Notes: a model not told the origin generated them from the letters alone. Positions 1-9,383 are shown, counted from the stretch's first letter. The stretch is DNA of 64,000 nucleotides from Rhizobium sp. CF080 (GCF_000282095.2 NZ_AKKC02000014.1:1-64000), one strand, 5' to 3'. Numbers and translations: made by a program.

Positions 1-1
1 G

Positions 2-3000
2 AAGCGCGCGGCATTCCGGGCGCAGAAGGAAGACGGCCGCCGCCGGTTCGTCGCTGGCGCCATCGGCCCGACCAACCGCACGGCCTCCATTTCGCCGGAC
101 GTCAACAATCCCGGTTACCGGGCGGTGACATTCGACGACCTCCGCATCGCCTATGGCGAACAGCTCGACGGCCTGATCGACGGCGGCGCCGACATCATCC
201 TGATCGAGACGATCTTCGATACGCTGAACGCCAAGGCGGCGATCTTCGCCTGTGCGGAGCGTTTCGAGGCAAAGGGCATCCGGCTGCCGGTGATGATTTC
301 CGGCACGATCACCGACCTTTCCGGCCGCACGCTGTCCGGCCAGACGCCCTCGGCCTTCTGGTCCTCCATCCGTCACTCGAAGCCCTTCACCGTCGGGCTG
401 AACTGCGCGCTCGGCGCCGATGCGATGCGGCCGCATCTGCAGGAGCTTTCGGGCGTCGCCGACACGTTCATCTCCGCCTATCCGAATGCCGGCCTGCCGA
501 ACTCGTTCGGCGGTTACGACGAATCGCCGGAGGACATGGCCCGCCAGATCAAAGGCTTTGCCGAGGAAGGCCTCGTCAACGTCGTCGGCGGCTGCTGCGG
601 ATCGACGCCGGACCATATCCGCGCGATTGCCGAAGCGGTTGCGCCGTACAAGCCGCGCGAAGTGCCGGAACACCGGCCGTTCATGTCGCTTGCGGGCCTG
701 GAGCCCTTCGAATTCACCAAGGACGTGCCGTTCGTCAATGTCGGCGAGCGCACCAACGTCACCGGCTCGGCGAAATTCCGCAAGCTGATCACCGCTGGCG
801 ATTTTACCGCAGCACTCGCGATCGCCCGCGACCAGGTGGAAAATGGCGCTTCGGTGATCGACATCAACATGGACGAAGGCCTGATCGACTCGCAGCGGGC
901 GATGGTCGAATTCGTCAACCTGATCGCCGCCGAGCCGGATATCGCCCGGGTGCCGATCATGCTCGACTCGTCGAAGTTCGAAATCATGGAAGCAGGCCTG
1001 AAATGCGTGCAAGGCAAGCCGGTCGTCAACTCGATCTCCATGAAGGAGGGCGAGGAGAAGTTCATCGCCCAGGCCAAGCTGCTGCGCAATTATGGTGCTG
1101 CCGTCGTGGTCATGGCCTTCGACGAGCAGGGCCAGGCCGATACCTACGAGCGCAAGGTGGCAATCTGCGAACGCGCCTACAAGCTCCTGACCGAAGAGGC
1201 GGATTTCCCGCCGGAAGACATCATCTTCGACCCGAACATCTTTGCGGTCGCGACGGGTATCGAGGAGCATAACGGCTACGGGCTCGCCTTCATCCAGGCG
1301 ACGAAGACGATCCGCGAGCGCATGCCGCTGGTGCATGTCTCGGGCGGTGTCTCGAACCTGTCCTTCTCGTTCCGCGGCAACGAGCCGGTGCGCGAGGCGA
1401 TGCATGCGGTGTTCCTCTACCACGCCATCCAGGCGGGCATGGACATGGGCATTGTCAATGCCGGCCAGCTGGCGATCTACGAAAACATCGATCCGGAACT
1501 GCGCGAAGCCTGCGAAGACGTCGTGCTCAACCGCCGCGACGATGCGACGGAACGGATGCTCGACATTGCCGAGCGCTATCGCGGCACAGGATCGAAGGAA
1601 GCCAAGGAGAAGGATCTTGCCTGGCGCGAATGGCCGGTCGAAAAGCGCCTCTCGCATGCGCTGGTCAACGGCATCAACGAGTTCATCGACATTGACACGG
1701 AAGAGGCACGCCAGAATGCGGAACGGCCTCTGCATGTGATCGAAGGTCCGCTGATGGCCGGCATGAACGTGGTCGGCGACCTGTTCGGTTCCGGAAAAAT
1801 GTTCCTGCCGCAGGTGGTGAAATCCGCCCGCGTGATGAAGCAGGCCGTGGCCGTGCTTCTGCCCTACATGGAAGAGGAAAAGCGCCTGAACGGCGGGGAC
1901 CAGAAGAAGTCCGCCGGCAAGGTGCTGATGGCGACCGTCAAGGGCGATGTCCACGATATCGGCAAGAACATCGTCGGGGTCGTGCTCGCCTGCAACAATT
2001 ACGAGATCATCGATCTCGGGGTGATGGTGCCGGCGACCAAGATCCTGGAAACGGCGATTGCCGAGAAGGTCGACATCATCGGGCTTTCCGGCCTGATCAC
2101 TCCGTCGCTCGACGAGATGGTGCATGTGGCGTCCGAGATGGAGCGCCAGGGTTTCGATATTCCGCTGCTGATCGGCGGGGCGACGACCAGCCGCGTCCAC
2201 ACGGCGGTCAAGATCCATCCGCGTTATGATCGCGGCCAGGCCATCTACGTGACCGATGCCAGCCGCGCGGTCGGCGTCGTGTCAGCGCTTCTGTCCGAAG
2301 ACGGAAAGCCGAGCTATATCAGCACGGTGCAGGCGGAATATGCCAAGGTGGCGGCGGCCCATGCCCGCTCGGAAGCGGAAAAGACCCGCCTGCCGATCGG
2401 CCGCGCTCGCGACAATGCCGAGAAGGTCGACTGGTCGTCCTATCAGCCCAAGAAGCCGCAGTTCACCGGCACGAAGGTGTTCGAGACCTATGACCTGGCG
2501 GAACTGGCGAAATATATCGACTGGACGCCGTTCTTCCAGACCTGGGAATTGAAGGGGCGTTTCCCGGCCATCCTCGACGACGAGAAACAGGGCGAGGCGG
2601 CACGCCAACTTTATGCGGACGCCCAGGCGATGCTCGACAAGATCATTGCGGAAAAATGGTTCCGGCCGCGGGCAGTGATCGGCTTCTGGCCAGCCAATGC
2701 CGTCGGCGACGATATCCGCGTCTATACGGATGAGAGCCGCAACGAGGAACTGGCGACCTTCTTCACGCTGCGCCAGCAGCTTTCGAAGCGGGATGGCCGC
2801 CCGAACGTGGCGCTGTCGGATTTCGTCGCACCGGTCGCGACCGGTCTCGACGACTATGTCGGCGGTTTCGTGGTCACGGCCGGCATCGAGGAAGTGGCGA
2901 TCGCCGAACGTTTCGAACGGGCGAACGACGATTACTCGTCGATCCTCGTCAAGGCGCTGGCCGACCGTTTCGCCGAGGCCTTCGCTGAATGCATGCACGA

Positions 3001-3400
3001 GCGGGTCCGCAAGGAATTCTGGGGCTATGCGCCGGACGAGAATTTCTCCACGGAAGAGCTGATCACCGAGGGTTATGGCGGTATCCGCCCGGCGCCCGGT
3101 TATCCGGCCCAGCCCGACCATACGGAAAAGGCGACGCTGTTCCGGCTGCTCGATGCGGAAGAGGCGACCGGCGTCATCCTGACGGAAAGCTATGCGATGT
3201 GGCCCGGTTCATCGGTCTCCGGCCTCTATATCGGCCATCCGGCCTCGTACTATTTCGGGGTGGCGAAGGTCGAGCGCGACCAGGTCGAGGACTATGCCAA
3301 GCGCAAGGGCATGTCGATCGAGGAGATCGAGCGCTGGCTCGGCCCGGTCCTCAACTACGTGCCGACGTCCGCCCAGGATGCGGTAGACGACGCGGCGTGA
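2..3400 (+). CDS. metH: Cobalamin-dependent methionine synthase, 5'-truncated by window edge
   Basis: MetH moves a methyl group from 5-methyltetrahydrofolate to homocysteine through cobalamin, in the cytoplasm. The frame is open from base 2, so the gene begins left of the window; about 1,130 codons are visible and roughly 120 N-terminal residues are missing compared with the usual 1,230-1,260. Domains appear in the canonical order: homocysteine domain with the zinc-ligand GGCCGST motif near 588, pterin-binding domain with VGERTNVTGS near 740, cobalamin domain with DVHDIGKN near 1948 (its His is the lower axial B12 ligand), and the C-terminal activation domain with ESYAMWPG near 3187. The GTG at 125 is internal, not the start. 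The gene stands alone on its strand and ends at a strong terminator. metF lies about 28 kb away in this window. Confidence is very high. Confidence 0.98.
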   Translation, partial: KRAAFRAQKEDGRRRFVAGAIGPTNRTASISPDVNNPGYRAVTFDDLRIAYGEQLDGLIDGGADIILIETIFDTLNAKAAIFACAERFEAKGIRLPVMISGTITDLSGRTLSGQTPSAFWSSIRHSKPFTVGLNCALGADAMRPHLQELSGVADTFISAYPNAGLPNSFGGYDESPEDMARQIKGFAEEGLVNVVGGCCGSTPDHIRAIAEAVAPYKPREVPEHRPFMSLAGLEPFEFTKDVPFVNVGERTNVTGSAKFRKLITAGDFTAALAIARDQVENGASVIDINMDEGLIDSQRAMVEFVNLIAAEPDIARVPIMLDSSKFEIMEAGLKCVQGKPVVNSISMKEGEEKFIAQAKLLRNYGAAVVVMAFDEQGQADTYERKVAICERAYKLLTEEADFPPEDIIFDPNIFAVATGIEEHNGYGLAFIQATKTIRERMPLVHVSGGVSNLSFSFRGNEPVREAMHAVFLYHAIQAGMDMGIVNAGQLAIYENIDPELREACEDVVLNRRDDATERMLDIAERYRGTGSKEAKEKDLAWREWPVEKRLSHALVNGINEFIDIDTEEARQNAERPLHVIEGPLMAGMNVVGDLFGSGKMFLPQVVKSARVMKQAVAVLLPYMEEEKRLNGGDQKKSAGKVLMATVKGDVHDIGKNIVGVVLACNNYEIIDLGVMVPATKILETAIAEKVDIIGLSGLITPSLDEMVHVASEMERQGFDIPLLIGGATTSRVHTAVKIHPRYDRGQAIYVTDASRAVGVVSALLSEDGKPSYISTVQAEYAKVAAAHARSEAEKTRLPIGRARDNAEKVDWSSYQPKKPQFTGTKVFETYDLAELAKYIDWTPFFQTWELKGRFPAILDDEKQGEAARQLYADAQAMLDKIIAEKWFRPRAVIGFWPANAVGDDIRVYTDESRNEELATFFTLRQQLSKRDGRPNVALSDFVAPVATGLDDYVGGFVVTAGIEEVAIAERFERANDDYSSILVKALADRFAEAFAECMHERVRKEFWGYAPDENFSTEELITEGYGGIRPAPGYPAQPDHTEKATLFRLLDAEEATGVILTESYAMWPGSSVSGLYIGHPASYYFGVAKVERDQVEDYAKRKGMSIEEIERWLGPVLNYVPTSAQDAVDDAA

Positions 3401-3410
3401 GATCCTCAAC

Positions 3411-3444
3411 GCAAAAACGGCATCCACGAGGATGCCGTTTTTGC
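3411..3444. terminator. Bidirectional Rho-independent terminator between metH and the ABC operon
   Basis: Perfect 15-bp arms (3411-3425 and 3430-3444) flank an ACGA loop. The arms begin with A5 and end with T5, so the hairpin has a U-tract on either strand. It lies 11 bp after the metH stop and 39 bp beyond the stop of the convergent ATPase gene. Confidence 0.9.
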
Positions 3445-3483
3445 TTATGGGCCATCAGCCCCTGATTTGCAGAAGACTTCCGA

Positions 3484-4545
3484 TCAGTCGCGGACGATCA
3501 GGAAATCGTGGGCGTTGAAGCGCAGCGTCAGGGTTTCACCCGGCTGCGGCAGGACGGCATCCGGCGAATTGAACATGTCGAAGGAAATCTGGTTTCCGCC
3601 GACTTCGAGCTTGGTGCGGATGACCGAGCCGAGGAAATGCGAGGAGATCACCTGGCCGGTCAGCGAGGTGTCACCCTTGGCATTTTCCAGGAGCGAGCCC
3701 GCTTCCGGACGCAGTGCGATCGACAGCTTGTCACCGCCCTTCAGCGCGCCGATCGATTCCCGCAGCCTGATGGTGTTTTCGCCGACCTTGACGGTGTTAG
3801 CGGCCGGATCGATGACGGTCGCCTCGATGATGTTGAGCGTGCCGACGAAGGAGGCGACGAAGCGGGTGGTCGGGCGGTTGTAGATTTCCGACGGCGTGCC
3901 GATCTGGTCGGCGCGGCCGGCATTCATCACCACGATGCGGTCGGAGATCGACAGCGCCTCTTCCTGGTCATGGGTGACGAAGACGGTGGTGATGCCGAGC
4001 TGGCGCTGGATCTGGCGGATTTCCTCGCGCAGCGAGACGCGGATCTTGGCATCGAGCGCCGACAGCGGCTCGTCGAGCAGCAGGACCTGCGGTTTCGGCG
4101 CAAGCGCGCGGGCGAGTGCCACGCGCTGCTGCTGGCCGCCGGACATCTGGTAGGGATAACGGTCGGCCAGATGGTCGAGGCCGATCAGATTCAGCATTTC
4201 CTTGACGCGCGTTTCGATCTCCGGCTTGGACTTGCCCGCCACCTTCAAGCCGAAGGCGACGTTGTCGAAGACGTTCATGTTCGGAAACAGCGCATAGGCC
4301 TGGAAAACCATGCCGATGTTGCGCTGGTTGGTCTTCAGCGTGTTCTGATTCCGGCCGTTGATCGAGATCGCGCCATCGCTTGGGGCTTCGAAGCCTGCGA
4401 TCATGCGCAGCACGGTCGTCTTGCCGCAACCCGACGGTCCGAGAAAGGAGACGAATTCGCCCTTCTCGATGGACATGTTGAAGTCCTTGACGACCTGGGT
4501 CTGTCCGAAACTCTTCTTGAGGCTGTCGAGCACGAGGAATGACAT
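3484..4545 (-). CDS. ABC transporter ATP-binding protein (PotA/FbpC-like)
   Basis: This is the nucleotide-binding subunit that powers the importer encoded by the next three genes. The 353-residue protein has Walker A GPSGCGKTT at residues 36-44, the Q-loop Gln at 82, the signature SGGQQQR from 135, Walker B with D158-E159, and a C-terminal TOBE-like domain. That length and layout fit the spermidine/putrescine, Fe(III) and 2-aminoethylphosphonate ATPases (family knowledge). Its AAGGA ribosome site overlaps the TAA of the upstream permease gene with 12 nt between the frames, so the two are probably translationally coupled. The substrate cannot be read from the ATPase. Confidence 0.93.
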   Translation of the reverse strand: MSFLVLDSLKKSFGQTQVVKDFNMSIEKGEFVSFLGPSGCGKTTVLRMIAGFEAPSDGAISINGRNQNTLKTNQRNIGMVFQAYALFPNMNVFDNVAFGLKVAGKSKPEIETRVKEMLNLIGLDHLADRYPYQMSGGQQQRVALARALAPKPQVLLLDEPLSALDAKIRVSLREEIRQIQRQLGITTVFVTHDQEEALSISDRIVVMNAGRADQIGTPSEIYNRPTTRFVASFVGTLNIIEATVIDPAANTVKVGENTIRLRESIGALKGGDKLSIALRPEAGSLLENAKGDTSLTGQVISSHFLGSVIRTKLEVGGNQISFDMFNSPDAVLPQPGETLTLRFNAHDFLIVRD

Positions 4546-4557
4546 TATCGAAAATCC

Positions 4558-5346
4558 TTAAGGCCTGGACGGCGTCAATTTGCTGAAGCGGGAAACGAGC
4601 TGGATCAGACCCATCGACAGCCAGGTGATCGCGAACGCGATGACGGCCAGCGCCGAAGGCTCATAGGCCTTGTTGGCGCCGACGAGCTGGAGATAGGGTC
4701 CGAAGGCCGGACGGTTGAGAAGGGCCGCCATGGTGAATTCGCCCATGACGATCGCAAACGTGATGAAGGCGCCAGAGAGCACGCCCGACATGACGTTCGG
4801 GAAAATGCAGCGGAACATGATCGTCGGCCACTTGGCGCCGAGGATTTCCGCGGCCTCCGTCAGCGTCCGCACATCGATGGTGCGCATCGCCGTGTCGACC
4901 GAACGGTACATGTAGGGGAGCGCCAGCGTCACGTAGGAGAATGTCAGCAGGACGTTCGTGCCCTGCGTCGAGCCCGTGAACGGGATCCAGGACGAGGAAT
5001 TGTAGAGGCGCAGGTAGCCGAACACGATGACGATCGCCGGGATGACGAGCGGCAGCAGCGTGATGAACTCGACGACCTGCCGCATCTGCGGCAGGCGCAG
5101 CCGCACCCAATAGGCCGTCGGCACGATGAGCAGCATGCCGACGATGATCGTCACCAGCGCCATCAGCATGGAGAAGCCGAAGGTCGCGCGGAACTGCGCG
5201 TCGGTGAAGACCGACTGGTAGGCGTCGAAGGAATAGATACCGCGCCGCATGCGCAACGAGAACTCGAACGTGCCGATCAGGGGTACGAAGAAATAAATCG
5301 CGCCGATGGCGATCGCGAGCCAGGCAAAGATCTTGTGCGCCTTCAT
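4558..5346 (-). CDS. ABC transporter permease, second subunit
   Basis: This inner-membrane permease of the binding-protein-dependent importer has 262 residues and about six hydrophobic segments. The cytoplasmic EAA loop, which docks on the ATPase, reads EAAEILGAKW in the second half. The start is the ATG at 5344-5346 (MKAHKIF), because it forms an ATGA overlap with the stop of the first permease gene; the frame continues open further upstream but there only repeats that gene in the wrong frame. It resembles PotC/FbpB-type second permeases. The gene is co-transcribed with both neighbours. Confidence 0.92.
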   Translation of the reverse strand: MKAHKIFAWLAIAIGAIYFFVPLIGTFEFSLRMRRGIYSFDAYQSVFTDAQFRATFGFSMLMALVTIIVGMLLIVPTAYWVRLRLPQMRQVVEFITLLPLVIPAIVIVFGYLRLYNSSSWIPFTGSTQGTNVLLTFSYVTLALPYMYRSVDTAMRTIDVRTLTEAAEILGAKWPTIMFRCIFPNVMSGVLSGAFITFAIVMGEFTMAALLNRPAFGPYLQLVGANKAYEPSALAVIAFAITWLSMGLIQLVSRFSKLTPSRP

Positions 5347-6218
5347 TTCTGCCACCGTTCGGCGCGGGTGCGCAGCCAGATATAGAGGATGTTGGAAATG
5401 CCGGTGATGACGATCATGCCGAGAGCCAGGGCGTAGCCGAGGTTCGGATTGTGCAGCACGTCGCCGCGGATCTGGGCGTAGAGCAGGATCGGTACGATGT
5501 TGAGAGAGGCACCGGTCAGCGCAAAGGCGGTCGCGATTGCGCCGAAGGCGTTGGCGAAAAGGAGAAGCGTGGCGCCCATCAGGCTCGGCCAGAGGATCGG
5601 CAGCACCACCATGCGCCAATATTGCCAGCTGGATGCGCCGAGGATTTCGGATGCCTCGCGCCATTCCTTTTTCAATCCGTCCAGCGCGGGGGTGAGGATC
5701 AGCACCATCAGCGGGATCTGGAAGAACATGTAGGTGATTGTCAGGCCGAAGAACGACAGGAGATTGAAGCCGGTCGAATAGAGATTGAAGCCCAGCCAGT
5801 CACGCATCAAGACGGTGACGAGCCCGGTCCGGCCGAGCGTCGCCAGAAAGGCGAAGGCGAGCGGCACGCCGGCGAAATTCGAGGCGACGCCCGAAAAAGT
5901 CAGCAGGCTGGAGCGGATCCAAGACGGCACGCCGCCGAGCACGACCGCCCAGGCGAGGAAGAAGCCGATCAATCCGCCGCCGAGCGCAGACGCGACGGAT
6001 ACCCGGATACTGATCCAGTAGGCGCCGAGGATGGACGGCGAAAAGAGGTCGACAATATTCTGAAAGGTGAATTCGCCGGCCGGATTGAAGAAGGCGCCGA
6101 CGATCAGATAGAGCGTCGGAACAATCAGGAAGGCGAGCGCGAATACCATGAACGGCACGATGCCGAGCCAGTCGATGACTGTCCGGCGGTCGATGAATGA
6201 CGTGGAAGCGGTGGTCAT
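5343..6218 (-). CDS. ABC transporter permease, first subunit
   Basis: This inner-membrane permease has 291 residues and about six transmembrane segments, the first starting near residue 17. The EAA motif (EASEILGASSW, then LP) is about two-thirds along. It pairs with the second permease, which starts inside its stop codon (ATGA, 4-bp overlap). It lies 71 bp downstream of the binding-protein gene, and that gap holds a strong hairpin likely to lower permease expression relative to binding protein. It resembles PotB-type permeases; the substrate is unknown. Confidence 0.92.
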   Translation of the reverse strand: MTTASTSFIDRRTVIDWLGIVPFMVFALAFLIVPTLYLIVGAFFNPAGEFTFQNIVDLFSPSILGAYWISIRVSVASALGGGLIGFFLAWAVVLGGVPSWIRSSLLTFSGVASNFAGVPLAFAFLATLGRTGLVTVLMRDWLGFNLYSTGFNLLSFFGLTITYMFFQIPLMVLILTPALDGLKKEWREASEILGASSWQYWRMVVLPILWPSLMGATLLLFANAFGAIATAFALTGASLNIVPILLYAQIRGDVLHNPNLGYALALGMIVITGISNILYIWLRTRAERWQK

Positions 6219-6236
6219 GAATGCTGGCCATCCAGG

Positions 6237-6273
6237 AAAAACGGGAAAACTCCCGCGCCGGGTGGCGCGGGAG
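6237..6273 (-). terminator. Intercistronic attenuator hairpin between binding protein and permease genes
   Basis: On the minus strand, arms CTCCCGCGCC and GGCGCGGGAG (6250-6273) enclose a 4-base loop and are followed by TTTTCCCGTTTTTC. It sits 17 nt after the binding-protein stop. Such hairpins commonly stabilise the binding-protein message and stop part of transcription before the permease genes; that role is inferred here. Confidence 0.7.
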
Positions 6274-6289
6274 GTCAGTCTTGTTCCGA

Positions 6290-7396
6290 TTACTTTGCGA
6301 CGTTGGCGCCGACCACGCTATCCCATTTCTTGGTGATGGTTTCCTTGGCGGCGGCCTGCTGGGCGAGCGTCGGGAAAACGGCCTTCTCATAGGCTGCTGC
6401 CGGGGGCAGGGCGTCGAGCAGGTTCTTCGGGATCTTGTTGTTCTTGGCAAGATCGTTGAAGCGGATCGGGTGGCAATATCCCTTCAGCCAGCCGAGCTGA
6501 CCTTCGTCGGAATAGAGGTATTCCATCCACAGCTTCGCCGCGTTCGGATGCGGAGCGAAGGCGGAGATCGCCTGGACGTAGACGCCCGCAACGACGCCGC
6601 TTGCCGGAACCACGACCTCGAAGGGCGGGTTGCCCTTCAGGCTTTCGCCCCAGGACAGCGCGTTATAGTCCCAGGCGACGATGATCGGCGTGGTGCCCTG
6701 CGCGAACGGGGCGGCCTTGCCGGTGACCGGAACGAAATTGCCCTTCTTGTTGAGTTCCGCAAAGAACTTCAGGCCTTCGTCGCCGGCCTTGGCGGAGTCG
6801 CCCTTGGCGCCGGAGAGGCCGGCAGCGTACACGCCCTGAACGGCCTGGTTGGCGCTGCGCGGATCGCCGGCGAGCGCGACGGCATTGGCGTAGTCGGACT
6901 TCAGGAGGTCCGGCCAGTCCTTCGGAGAGGTCTTGACGAGGTCCTTGTTCACCAGGAAGGCCAGAACGCCGTAATAGTCGCCGTACCAGTAGCCGTCGGC
7001 ATCCTTGGCGTCGGCCGGGATCGAATCCCAGGTGGAGACCTTGTAGGGCTGGATCAGGCCTTCGGTCTTGGCGGACGGGCCGAAGGAGAGGCCGACGTCG
7101 ATGACGTCGGGAGCCTGCGGGCCCTTGTTGCCCTTGTTGGCCTTGATAGCTTCGATTTCGTCGCCCGAACCGGCATCCGGGTTCAGTTCGTTGACTTCGA
7201 GGCCGTACTTCGCCTTGAAGCCGGCGATGACGTCGCCGTAGCCGCACCAGCTATGGGGCAGTGCGATCGTGGTCAGCGTGCCTTCCTTCTTGGCGGCCGC
7301 GATCAGCTCGGCACTCGGCTCGGCGGCGGCGATGGCGGTCGAAGCGACGACGATCGCGGTCGTCAGGGAAAGAAGACGTTGGGTCTTGTTGAGCAC
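6290..7396 (-). CDS. ABC transporter periplasmic substrate-binding protein (family 1-like)
   Basis: This periplasmic receptor for the importer has 368 residues. The N-terminus is a Sec signal peptide (basic MLNKTQR, hydrophobic stretch, probable cleavage after AIAAA near residue 25). The mature part has the features of the Fe(III)/polyamine/phosphonate type I-II binding proteins, with many aromatic residues (YWYGDYYGV) around the likely cleft. The start is GTG at 7394-7396: an AGGAGGA ribosome site lies 6 nt ahead and no better ATG exists. The gene heads the importer operon, just downstream of the RpiR gene on the same strand. The ligand is unknown; the neighbouring catabolic genes suggest an amine or amino-alcohol. 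Confidence 0.92.
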   Translation of the reverse strand: MLNKTQRLLSLTTAIVVASTAIAAAEPSAELIAAAKKEGTLTTIALPHSWCGYGDVIAGFKAKYGLEVNELNPDAGSGDEIEAIKANKGNKGPQAPDVIDVGLSFGPSAKTEGLIQPYKVSTWDSIPADAKDADGYWYGDYYGVLAFLVNKDLVKTSPKDWPDLLKSDYANAVALAGDPRSANQAVQGVYAAGLSGAKGDSAKAGDEGLKFFAELNKKGNFVPVTGKAAPFAQGTTPIIVAWDYNALSWGESLKGNPPFEVVVPASGVVAGVYVQAISAFAPHPNAAKLWMEYLYSDEGQLGWLKGYCHPIRFNDLAKNNKIPKNLLDALPPAAAYEKAVFPTLAQQAAAKETITKKWDSVVGANVAK

Positions 7397-7460
7397 GGTA
7401 TCCTCCTAAGGGTTCAGGTCGTGTGGTCTGGATCGTTTCGGCGCGACTCGTAGAGCCAGT

Positions 7461-7477
7461 TCATGTATCGTATATGA
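7461..7477. promoter_or_regulatory. Candidate operator upstream of the binding-protein gene
   Basis: An interrupted palindrome, TCATGTA-TCG-TATATGA, matches at 6 of 7 arm positions, 65 bp ahead of the GTG start. A second inverted repeat, ATGAGC-GGTT-GCTCAT (7489-7504), follows. Either could bind the adjacent RpiR-family regulator; no experimental or comparative support is available here. Confidence 0.35.
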
Positions 7478-7544
7478 CAGGCCGGAGGATGAGCGGTTGC
7501 TCATAAGCCCCCGGAATTACCGGCATATTTCTTGACCCCGACGG

Positions 7545-8504
7545 TCAGTCGGGACGGCCCTGGCGGCCCGGCCGGCGGAACAGCATCGTCCGCTCGAACA
7601 GGCCTTCCAGAGAGTTCATTCGTTCGCGGGTTTCCTCCCAGGTTGCGCTCTGCACCGCCTCGATCAGCGCCTCGACGACGAACAGGGTGATGACGGAGCT
7701 GTCCCAAGCCGAGGGTGCCTCGATCCGCACCTTGAACGTATGCTGCGCGTGCTTGGCGACGGGCGAGGCCCAGACGTCGGTCAGCAAGACGATGACGACG
7801 CCGTTGGCCCGTGCGGCCTCTGCCAGCGTCGCCATCTCCTGCTCGTAGCGGCGGATATCGAAGATCACCAGCACGTCGCCGGCGCTCATGTTCAGCACAT
7901 GCTGCGGCCAGGAACTGGAATTGGTGGAGATCAGGGTCGTTTTCGGTCGGATGACCTGCATATGGGTGAAGAAATACTCGGCCAGCGCCCCGGTGATACG
8001 GCCGCCGACGAAATAGATGCCCCGGTTGCGATCACGCAGAAGTGCAGCCGCACCCTCGAAAGTCGTGGTGTCGAGATCCGAAAGCGTATCGCGCAGATTG
8101 GCGGTGATGGCGTCGGCGAAGCGGTTGAGGATATGTGTGCCCGGCGCATTGGAGGCCCAGCGGTCGTGCTTGGCGATCGGGTTGGAGATCGTCGCCTCGA
8201 GTTCCTGGTGGAGATGCGACTGGAATTCCGGATAGCCCCTGTAGCCGAGCTTCTGCACCATGCGCGCAACCGTCGGCGTCGAAACCCCAGCGTTCTCCGC
8301 GATCACAGTGATGCTGCCGAGCCCCGACACCGGATAGTTCTCCAATAAGCTGTCCGCCAACTGTTTTTCCGCGCGCGTCAGGCTGTCGTAACGAACACGA
8401 ATGACATCCGATACGGTGCGTGCAGTTGGTGGCACGAAAGCTGTTCCCTCCGGTCTTCGCCGGTTTGTAGAGGGGATTAACAATCGTTTCCGATGAGAAG
8501 TCAA
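7545..8504 (-). CDS. RpiR/MurR-family transcriptional regulator
   Basis: This is a DNA-binding regulator of 319 residues. The first third is an HTH_6 domain (SLTRAEKQLAD, then STPTVARMVQKLGY with the recognition helix). The remainder is a SIS domain of the sugar-isomerase fold, with VGGRITG and SSSWPQ segments typical of effector pockets. Family members usually sense phosphosugars or catabolic intermediates and control adjacent genes. It lies between the importer operon (same strand, downstream) and the catabolic operon (divergent, 102 bp away), the expected place for a shared regulator. The first 30 residues are low-complexity, so the true start may be a later in-frame codon. Confidence 0.9.
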   Translation of the reverse strand: MTSHRKRLLIPSTNRRRPEGTAFVPPTARTVSDVIRVRYDSLTRAEKQLADSLLENYPVSGLGSITVIAENAGVSTPTVARMVQKLGYRGYPEFQSHLHQELEATISNPIAKHDRWASNAPGTHILNRFADAITANLRDTLSDLDTTTFEGAAALLRDRNRGIYFVGGRITGALAEYFFTHMQVIRPKTTLISTNSSSWPQHVLNMSAGDVLVIFDIRRYEQEMATLAEAARANGVVIVLLTDVWASPVAKHAQHTFKVRIEAPSAWDSSVITLFVVEALIEAVQSATWEETRERMNSLEGLFERTMLFRRPGRQGRPD

Positions 8505-8606
8505 CGGTGCTTTTGAAGAGAAATTTTCAGAATCACGTTGACGATAGCCAAAAAGTGAAGAATTCTCTTCTTAGTCCAATTTAAACGATTTTTCCGGAAC
8601 GCGTTG
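8505..8606. promoter_or_regulatory. Divergent AT-rich promoter region between rpiR-type gene and catabolic operon
   Basis: This region is AT-rich against its surroundings. It holds GAAATTTTC (8520-8528, GAAA/TTTC around one T), AGAATTCT (8559-8566), and a wide inverted repeat GAAGAGAA / TTCTCTTC (8515-8522 and 8563-8570). These are reasonable operator candidates for the RpiR-type regulator, which must govern both directions if the system is coherent. Confidence 0.45.
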
Positions 8607-9383
8607 ATGCTGGTCCAGTCGGAATTCTTCACGGAAGCGGATGGCGAGCCCGTGGCCGTGGACAATGCCGAGGGCCGTGGAGAGGTGCTTCTCGTCTGCG
8701 AACACGCCTCGCGGCGCCTGCCGGAACGCTACGGCGATCTCGGGCTTTCCAAGGATGCGCTCGCCTCGCATATCGCCTGGGATCCGGGAGCGCTTGCAGT
8801 CTCCCGGCTGATGTCGAAGAGCCTTGGCGCGACGCTGATCCACCAGCGGTTTTCGCGTCTCATCTACGACTGCAACCGGCCGCCGGAATCGCCTGCCGCG
8901 ATCCGCGAGGTGTCGGAAGTCTTCCGGATCCCCGGCAACGAGAACCTGTCCGAGGCGGAGAAATCCGACCGGACGGCGGCGCTTTACCTGCCCTTCCACG
9001 GCCGTATCCGCGAGGAGATCGCAGCAAGGCGGGCGAGGGGGCAGGCAACCGTCTTCGTCACCATTCACAGCTTCACGCCGGTCTATTTCGGCAAAGAGCG
9101 CCCCGTCGAGATCGGCGTGCTTCACGATACCGACAGCCGGCTGGCCGACCGGATGCTGGAGGCCGCATCCGACACGCATCTCTACCGCGTCGAGCGCAAC
9201 GAGCCTTACGGGCCGGCGGACGGGGTGACGCATACGCTGGAAGTCCACGCCCTGCCGGCGGGACTTCTCAATGTCATGATCGAAATCAGGAACGATCTCA
9301 TAACAGACGAAACCGGCCAGGGGGTCGTGGCCGATTTCTTGACAGGATTGCTGCGGGAAAGCCTCGCAGACATCCAAGGATAA
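8607..9383 (+). CDS. N-formylglutamate amidohydrolase family protein
   Basis: The 258-residue protein belongs to the FGase family, metal-dependent amidases whose type member (HutG) splits N-formyl-L-glutamate in histidine degradation. Visible family signatures are the CEHASRRLP block near residue 32, a HSFTP segment near residue 152 and a late EVHALPAG/EIRND block. No other hut gene is nearby. It opens an operon with a permease, a glutamine-synthetase-like ligase and two dehydrogenases, so it may cleave another N-acyl or gamma-glutamyl amide; that is inference. The start is the ATG at 8607; a TTG directly before it is also possible. Confidence 0.88.
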   Translation: MLVQSEFFTEADGEPVAVDNAEGRGEVLLVCEHASRRLPERYGDLGLSKDALASHIAWDPGALAVSRLMSKSLGATLIHQRFSRLIYDCNRPPESPAAIREVSEVFRIPGNENLSEAEKSDRTAALYLPFHGRIREEIAARRARGQATVFVTIHSFTPVYFGKERPVEIGVLHDTDSRLADRMLEAASDTHLYRVERNEPYGPADGVTHTLEVHALPAGLLNVMIEIRNDLITDETGQGVVADFLTGLLRESLADIQG

